Shown one piece after another: positions 5,974-10,113 of a stretch of DNA of 10,113 bases. The DNA comes from Burkholderiales bacterium (GTDB lineage: Bacteria > Pseudomonadota > Gammaproteobacteria > Burkholderiales > JACMKV01), in contig JACMKV010000181.1 of the NCBI GenBank assembly GCA_014379915.1, positions 1 to 10,113 of the forward strand, written 5' to 3'. Position 1 is the first letter of the stretch; every line of letters begins with the position of its first letter. The notes under the pieces were generated by a model, which saw only the letters and a list, made by a program, of their open reading frames with translations, was not told the DNA's origin and did not search any database. The position numbers were made by a program, and so were the translations under genes.

Positions 5974-8706
5974 TTAGCCGAGGCTGGCGAGCAGCGCTTT
6001 TGAATTCGCCTGCTGCTCGGCGTCTCCCTCCTGCACTACCTCCTGCAGAATTTCCCGCGCGCCTTCCTTGTCGCCCATCTCCTGGTACGCTTTGGCGAGA
6101 TCGAACTTCGTTTGAACGTCGTACCACTGATCGTTGCGCGCCACGGGTGCCTCCGCCTTCTCCTGCACTGTCGTGGACGAGTCGAAATTCAGATCAATGG
6201 TCGAAAGATCGGCGTGCACGGCTACATTCGGAATATCTTTGCGATCCCGTTCATCGAGTTCGATTACCGCCTGTTTATCTTCAGTCTCTTGCTGCGGGAC
6301 ATCGAGGTCGAAAACCGGCGCCCAGGTTGCCGTCTCGCTCGCTTGCGAGTCAGAAGCAGCTTTGTGTTCCTCTTCATATGCTGCGACCTGAACCGGCTGT
6401 TCTTCATGCGCTGATATCTGAACGGGATCTTCTTCCTCGACGGCTCTTAAAGTAATCGCATCATCTTCCGTGTTGGCGCGCGTCTCAGGCGCACCCAGAT
6501 CGAAATCGAAATCGATCATGGTATCCGGCGCTGCTGCTGCCTCGATCGGTTTTTCCGTTTCCTCGATCGGCGTGACTTCAAAATCGATTGCCGTTGGCTC
6601 GTTGTTGCGGGCCGCGACGACGGCCTCCGCCTTGCGATCCTCGTCGAACGCGGTGTCGAAATTCATCCCGGCATCGTCGCGCCGCGATAAAGGAGCCGAG
6701 TTGAAGTCGAATTCGCTTCTGGTGGCCTGATCGATCGATTCACCCTGAACCGCATCCTGCGTTTCCTCGTCCGGGGACGGGTTCGCCTCCCCAGGCTGTG
6801 CGCTCGCGTAAAGCGGGTTGTCCGGGTCGAGCGAGCGGCCGAGCTCGGCTGCCTTGTTCCAGACCTCTCCTTGGCCCTCGGTAGCTGCATACAGCTCGCC
6901 AGCCAGCGTTTCGAATGCGCCCAGGCTTTGCCGCATTGCGTAGATTTCGAGCAGCTTCAGGTGAATTTCGTAACGCTGCGGATTGCGGTTGGCCGCTTCC
7001 TTGAGAATTTCCTCGGCCTGCGCATCACGGCCGTAAGCGATGTAGACCTCCGCTTCGGCGAGCGGATCGACTTCATCGGTCGAGATATGTTCAAGGCCGA
7101 CTTTGCTGAAGTCCGTGATCAGCGAGCTGTCGCTGGTATCGACAACCCCGCCCGAGGTATCGCCGAACACGGTATTCCCGATCAGATCGCCGCCAGTCAT
7201 GATGCTGTTTTCGAATTCGGGCTGGCTGCGTCTGCGGCGCAAGACCGCAAACGCGATCAGTGCAAGCAACAGCGCGCCGACCGCAAGGTACAAAGGCTCA
7301 GCCAGAACGCGAGCGATGAGACTTGGCTCGTCCGCGGGAAGGGTGGCGGCCGGCGCGGGCGCCGGATTCTCCGCGACATTGGCCGGTGCAGCTGCCTGAC
7401 CTTCCGGTTGCCCGGTTTTTGGCTGCGCCGGATTGGCTTCAGGGATAGGCGGCACCGCAGCTCCCGCCGATGCGTTCGCGTCGGCCGCGACGGGCGGGGT
7501 GACCGGCGTCGAAGAATCGGCCGCATGCTCAGGTGGCTTTGTTACGCTTGCTTGATTCTGTGCCTGAGCCAGCGACTCGTTCTTGATCTCCAGCAACCGC
7601 TGCATCGACTTGATGTTTCCTTCCAGCTGCGCGACGCGTTCGTTGGCCTCCCGTAGTGCCTTCTCGCGAGCGGTCGCCTCCTCTTCAAGGCCGCGCAGAC
7701 GCTCCTGCAAACCAATGGGGTCAGCGCCCCCGGCGCCTGCACTGCCGGCGCCGCTCTGACCAATTATGTTTTGCTCGCCTTTAGAGAGCCTCAGCACTTC
7801 GCGACCGGGATCAGTAACCGCAGCCTGATCTTCAACAGTCGCGTTGATTCTGCCGGCTGCGCTTTGTGCAGCACCGTCCGCGGGCGTAGAAGCTTGCGCA
7901 GCCGCGGCGAGCTTTTGCCGATAGGCGTTCCAGTTCGCGGCCTGCGCTTTTACTTCCTGGACGGCCTGGGTCGGCTCGATCGCGGCGAGCCTTTCGCGGT
8001 CGGGAATTCGCAGGATCTTGCCGCTCTGCAAGCGGTTCATATTGCCCGCAAAGGCTCGCCGATTGTTCTGATAAAGACCGACCAGCATCTGCTCGAGGCT
8101 GACGCCTTCGACTTTGGTAGAGCGCGCGATCTTGGCAAGGGTGTCGCCGGATTTCACGCTATAACTTCCGTCTCCCGGCCCAGCTTCCCTTGTGTTTTCG
8201 GGCGTGCGCGAAATTTTAGCGGCGGGCCGCGTTTTTGCAGCCGCGGCCGGTTTCGGATCGGCTTGGATTTCCGGCTTGGCGACAGGCGCAACCGCGGGCG
8301 CGTTGTATTCGGGCGGGTCCATCAGCGCCGTATACTCGCGCACGAGGCGCCCCGACGCCCACGACAGCTCGATCAGAATGTCCAGGATAGGCTCTTCGAC
8401 CGGCTGGGACGACGTAAGCTCGATGTATAGCTGACCGTTGGGCCGCTTCTCGACGCTTACCTTGACACTCGCAAGCGCGGCCGTGTACTCGAGCTCTGCC
8501 TGTTTGAAGGCGTCGGGCGAAGCGAGCTTGGCAGTGAGGCTGGTGAGCTCGTCTTTCTGTACCGAGACCAGATCGATTTCAGCCCGTAAAGGCTGGCCGA
8601 GCGCTGAGGCCACCGTCAGCTTGCCCAATCCGGCGGCATGCGTCGTGCTGATGGTAAGCAGCAAAATGCCCGCCATTAGGCAGGCTCTCAATAAAGTACT
8701 TAGCAC
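5974..8706 (-). CDS. fimV: FimV/HubP-family peptidoglycan-binding polar hub protein
   Basis: FimV-type proteins are inner-membrane, peptidoglycan-binding hubs that organise the cell pole, type IV pilus assembly and twitching in Pseudomonas and related bacteria. From GTG 8706 the product has 910 residues. In order: a signal peptide (MLSTLLRACLMAGILLLTIS, cleavage near THAA at 21-25); the conserved FimV N-terminal domain (GLGKLTVASALGQPLRAEID onward, about 26-133); a LysM domain (about 181-235, with SVKSGDTLAKIAR); a coiled coil (about 333-385); a Pro/Ala-rich linker; one membrane helix (about 471-489) followed by RRRR; a cytoplasmic TPR-like region (about 547-632); a long acidic linker; and the C-terminal FimV domain (about 860-910, FDLAKAYQEMGDKEGAREIL). 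The frame extends to a TTG at 8730, but GGAGGT four bases before the GTG supports the shorter start. It has its own promoter and terminator. The asd-fimV-truA order is conserved. Confidence 0.93.
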   Translation of the reverse strand: MLSTLLRACLMAGILLLTISTTHAAGLGKLTVASALGQPLRAEIDLVSVQKDELTSLTAKLASPDAFKQAELEYTAALASVKVSVEKRPNGQLYIELTSSQPVEEPILDILIELSWASGRLVREYTALMDPPEYNAPAVAPVAKPEIQADPKPAAAAKTRPAAKISRTPENTREAGPGDGSYSVKSGDTLAKIARSTKVEGVSLEQMLVGLYQNNRRAFAGNMNRLQSGKILRIPDRERLAAIEPTQAVQEVKAQAANWNAYRQKLAAAAQASTPADGAAQSAAGRINATVEDQAAVTDPGREVLRLSKGEQNIIGQSGAGSAGAGGADPIGLQERLRGLEEEATAREKALREANERVAQLEGNIKSMQRLLEIKNESLAQAQNQASVTKPPEHAADSSTPVTPPVAADANASAGAAVPPIPEANPAQPKTGQPEGQAAAPANVAENPAPAPAATLPADEPSLIARVLAEPLYLAVGALLLALIAFAVLRRRRSQPEFENSIMTGGDLIGNTVFGDTSGGVVDTSDSSLITDFSKVGLEHISTDEVDPLAEAEVYIAYGRDAQAEEILKEAANRNPQRYEIHLKLLEIYAMRQSLGAFETLAGELYAATEGQGEVWNKAAELGRSLDPDNPLYASAQPGEANPSPDEETQDAVQGESIDQATRSEFDFNSAPLSRRDDAGMNFDTAFDEDRKAEAVVAARNNEPTAIDFEVTPIEETEKPIEAAAAPDTMIDFDFDLGAPETRANTEDDAITLRAVEEEDPVQISAHEEQPVQVAAYEEEHKAASDSQASETATWAPVFDLDVPQQETEDKQAVIELDERDRKDIPNVAVHADLSTIDLNFDSSTTVQEKAEAPVARNDQWYDVQTKFDLAKAYQEMGDKEGAREILQEVVQEGDAEQQANSKALLASLG
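6376..6435 (-). repeat. Two imperfect 30-bp tandem units inside fimV
   Basis: Residues 758-767 (EEDPVQISAH) and 768-777 (EEQPVQVAAY) of FimV are adjacent 10-residue units sharing the pattern E-E-x-P-V-Q-(I/V)-(S/A)-A-(H/Y), followed by a further EEE. They lie in the acidic, probably disordered cytoplasmic linker. The DNA copies have diverged, so this is an old duplication. Confidence 0.7.
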
Positions 8707-8732
8707 GGCACCTCCAGAATTTCCCTGCAAAA

Positions 8733-8759
8733 ATAACTAAAATAGCATCAAATAGTTAT
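8733..8759. repeat. 7-bp dyad overlapping the fimV promoter
   Basis: ATAACTA at 8733-8739 and TAGTTAT at 8753-8759 are perfect inverted repeats with a 13-base centre. They cover the -10 element and most of the spacer of the predicted fimV promoter, a position suited to a repressor. The region is AT-rich, so a chance dyad is possible. Confidence 0.35.
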
Positions 8760-8767
8760 GGTTTCAA
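8739..8767 (-). promoter_or_regulatory. Predicted sigma70 promoter of fimV
   Basis: On the minus strand, TTGAAA (complement of 8762-8767) is followed after exactly 17 bases by TATTTT (complement of 8739-8744). TGC lies directly before the -10, an extended -10 feature. The expected transcript start is near 8732, giving a leader of about 26 bases before the GTG at 8706 that includes GGAGGT. It lies wholly in the 75-base asd-fimV gap, so fimV can be transcribed independently of asd. This is judged by consensus match only. Confidence 0.65.
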
Positions 8768-8781
8768 GCTAATCTCACGTC

Positions 8782-9834
8782 TCAACCAGGCAAAGCGCTA
8801 GGCCGTCTTGGGAAATTCGGAAAGCGCTCAATCAAAATCTCGGCAATCTGAACGCTGTTCAAAGCCGCCCCCTTTCGAACATTGTCGCTGACCACCCATA
8901 GATTCAGCCCGAGCGGATGCGAGATGTCTTCGCGAATGCGGCCGACATACACCGGATCGCGGCCGGCGGCATCCAACGCTGTCGGATAACCTCCGGGCAT
9001 GCGCGTATCGATCACTTCTACCCCGGGCGCTTTTTTTAGCAGTGCGGTGGCGTCGGCAGCGCTGATTTTTTTCAGCGTCTCGATGTGCACGGCCTCGGAA
9101 TGACCGTAAAAAACCGGAACGCGTACCGTCGTCGGATTAACCAGTATCGCGTCGTCCTCCATAATCTTTCGGGTTTCCCACACCATTTTCATTTCTTCTT
9201 TGGTGTAGCCATTGTCCTGGAATGCATCGATGTGGGGCAGCACGTTGAAGGCAATCCGCTTCGGATAAACCTCGGGAACCGCTTCGCGCTGCGAAAAAAG
9301 CGCGCGGGTCTGCTCCGCCAGCTCTTCGATGGCTTCCTTGCCGGTGCCGGAAACCGCCTGGTAAGTCGCGACATTGATACGCGCGATACCGACAGCATCG
9401 TAAATCGGCTTCAACGCCACCAGCATCTGGATGGTCGAGCAGTTCGGATTGGCGATGATGCCGCGGTTGGTGTAATCGGCGATTGCGTGCGGGTTGACTT
9501 CAGGCACGACCAGCGGAATGTCTTCGTCATAACGGAACTGCGAAGTATTGTCGATCACCACGCAGCCCGCCTGCGCTGCGATCGGCGCCCATTTTTCCGA
9601 AACGCTTGCGCCCGCAGAAAAAAGCCCGATCTGGACCCGGCTGAAGTCGAAATCGGCGACATCGGTAACGGTTAAGTCGCGGCCTTTGAACCTGACCTTA
9701 CTGCCAGCGGAACGCGCAGATGCCAACGGAAAGACTTCGCCGACCGGAAATTTCCTTTCCTCGAGTATCGACAGCATCGCTTCGCCGACTGCGCCAGTCG
9801 CGCCGAGTACCGCTACGTTATAGGTTTTCTGCAT
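8782..9834 (-). CDS. asd: Aspartate-semialdehyde dehydrogenase
   Basis: Asd reduces L-aspartyl-4-phosphate to aspartate semialdehyde with NADPH, the branch point to lysine/diaminopimelate, threonine, methionine and isoleucine. From ATG 9834 the product has 350 residues. The N-terminal nucleotide-binding loop is VLGATGAVGEAML (8-20). The catalytic cysteine is Cys132 in NPNCSTIQM, the active-site strand is TYQAVSGTGKEA (158-169), and His245 in GHSEAVHIE is the likely second catalytic residue. SDNVRKGAALN (316-326) is near the C-terminus. Having the cysteine makes it a true Asd rather than a Usg-type paralogue, which also occurs beside fimV in pseudomonads. The open frame extends 11 codons to 9867, but TTAGGA before the ATG at 9834 and the family N-terminus favour the shorter form. 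A tail of about 12 residues (PNFPRRPSALPG) follows the usual end. No convincing promoter was found in 9835-9972. Confidence 0.95.
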   Translation of the reverse strand: MQKTYNVAVLGATGAVGEAMLSILEERKFPVGEVFPLASARSAGSKVRFKGRDLTVTDVADFDFSRVQIGLFSAGASVSEKWAPIAAQAGCVVIDNTSQFRYDEDIPLVVPEVNPHAIADYTNRGIIANPNCSTIQMLVALKPIYDAVGIARINVATYQAVSGTGKEAIEELAEQTRALFSQREAVPEVYPKRIAFNVLPHIDAFQDNGYTKEEMKMVWETRKIMEDDAILVNPTTVRVPVFYGHSEAVHIETLKKISAADATALLKKAPGVEVIDTRMPGGYPTALDAAGRDPVYVGRIREDISHPLGLNLWVVSDNVRKGAALNSVQIAEILIERFPNFPRRPSALPG

Positions 9835-9972
9835 GATGATTCCTAACCGGGAAAGCGTGAAATGCAATGGTTGAGCACAGTCGCAGCAAGCCGGCGGAAC
9901 GTGCGAGCGGGAAGAGGCTTGAACATCACTTCATATCCGCGCCACGCGTGATTCACGACCGACTGTGAACGA

Positions 9973-10113
9973 CTAGCAGGTTGCTGAAATAAGGGGCATG
10001 ACGAACGAAATGGGGGCTCTCATAATTTTGCTTTCTCGATGTTCTCTGCGATGCGCGGAGTTATCGTGAATTCCATTCTGCCGGGGTGCCGCTCTGTACC
10101 GGTTTTTATCCGA
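9973..10113. mobile_element. Possible insertion-sequence end (partial)
   Basis: From 9973 the sequence reads CTAGCAGGTTGCTGAAA. From memory this resembles the terminal repeats of some proteobacterial insertion sequences, which end in TTTCAGCAACCTGCTAG on the other strand. A minus-strand open frame ends about 47 bases inside this end, as the 3' end of a transposase gene would. The element would run beyond the right edge, so its other end, length and target duplication cannot be seen. In pseudomonads leuB lies near asd on this side; here it is absent from the visible bases. The family assignment is not established. Confidence 0.3.
10020..10113 (-). CDS. Possible 3' end of an unidentified reading frame
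   Basis: A minus-strand frame enters at the right edge and stays open for 30 codons to a TGA at 10020-10022. It ends in MEFTITPRIAENIEKAKL. I do not recognise it as a named family. Its position just inside the putative insertion-sequence end would suit the tail of a transposase gene. Another minus-strand frame here also stays open, down to a TAG at 9973-9975, so the reading frame is not certain. Confidence 0.25.
   Translation of the reverse strand, partial: RIKTGTERHPGRMEFTITPRIAENIEKAKL

Noticed and set aside
6871..8430. Long plus-strand open frames (261 and 219 codons) opposite fimV
   Set aside because: They are antisense to FimV domains that read well on the other strand. Their translations are arginine-rich, low-complexity shadow sequences without their own ribosome-site context.
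9947..9957. Short palindrome CGTGATTCACG upstream of asd
   Set aside because: It has only 5-bp arms and no recognisable promoter nearby, so it is too short to call as an operator.

Overview
The window is chromosomal core DNA, all on the minus strand and about 58% GC by eye. It looks like a betaproteobacterium, perhaps near Nitrosomonadales or Burkholderiales. This rests on the gene order asd - fimV - truA - trpF - trpB - trpA - accD - folC, which is typical of that class, and on the protein sequences, such as the TrpB N-terminus and a large FimV/HubP-type protein. No species can be named. Coding density is high, and no stretch over 300 bases lacks a gene.

In transcription order (high to low coordinates): the right edge (9973-10113) carries what looks like the end of an insertion sequence, with the open 3' tail of a possible reading frame. 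Next come asd (lysine/threonine/methionine pathway) and fimV, a peptidoglycan-binding inner-membrane polar hub protein. fimV has its own good sigma70-type promoter and an intrinsic terminator. After a 180-base gap follows a tightly packed run: truA (tRNA pseudouridine synthase), trpF, trpB, trpA (last steps of tryptophan synthesis), accD (acetyl-CoA carboxylase beta subunit) and folC (folylpolyglutamate/dihydrofolate synthase, cut by the left edge a few codons before its expected end). trpF overlaps trpB by 14 bases. accD and folC abut with no spacer (TGA followed at once by ATG). trpA and accD are 24 bases apart.

The one structurally striking element is the trpB-trpA junction. Instead of the usual overlap or short spacer there is an 82-base gap bounded by a perfect 16-base inverted repeat. 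One arm contains the trpB stop codon. The other contains the trpA Shine-Dalgarno and the first base of its ATG. In the mRNA this would hide the trpA start in a long stem that a ribosome finishing trpB would open. It may also be a small MITE-like insertion that supplied a new stop, ribosome site and start. TrpA has an N-terminal extension of about 16 residues, which fits that idea.

Everything else is ordinary housekeeping, and I saw no defence system, CRISPR array, tRNA or rRNA. Several annotated starts were chosen downstream of the longest open frame on the basis of ribosome sites and family N-termini (trpF, fimV, asd).
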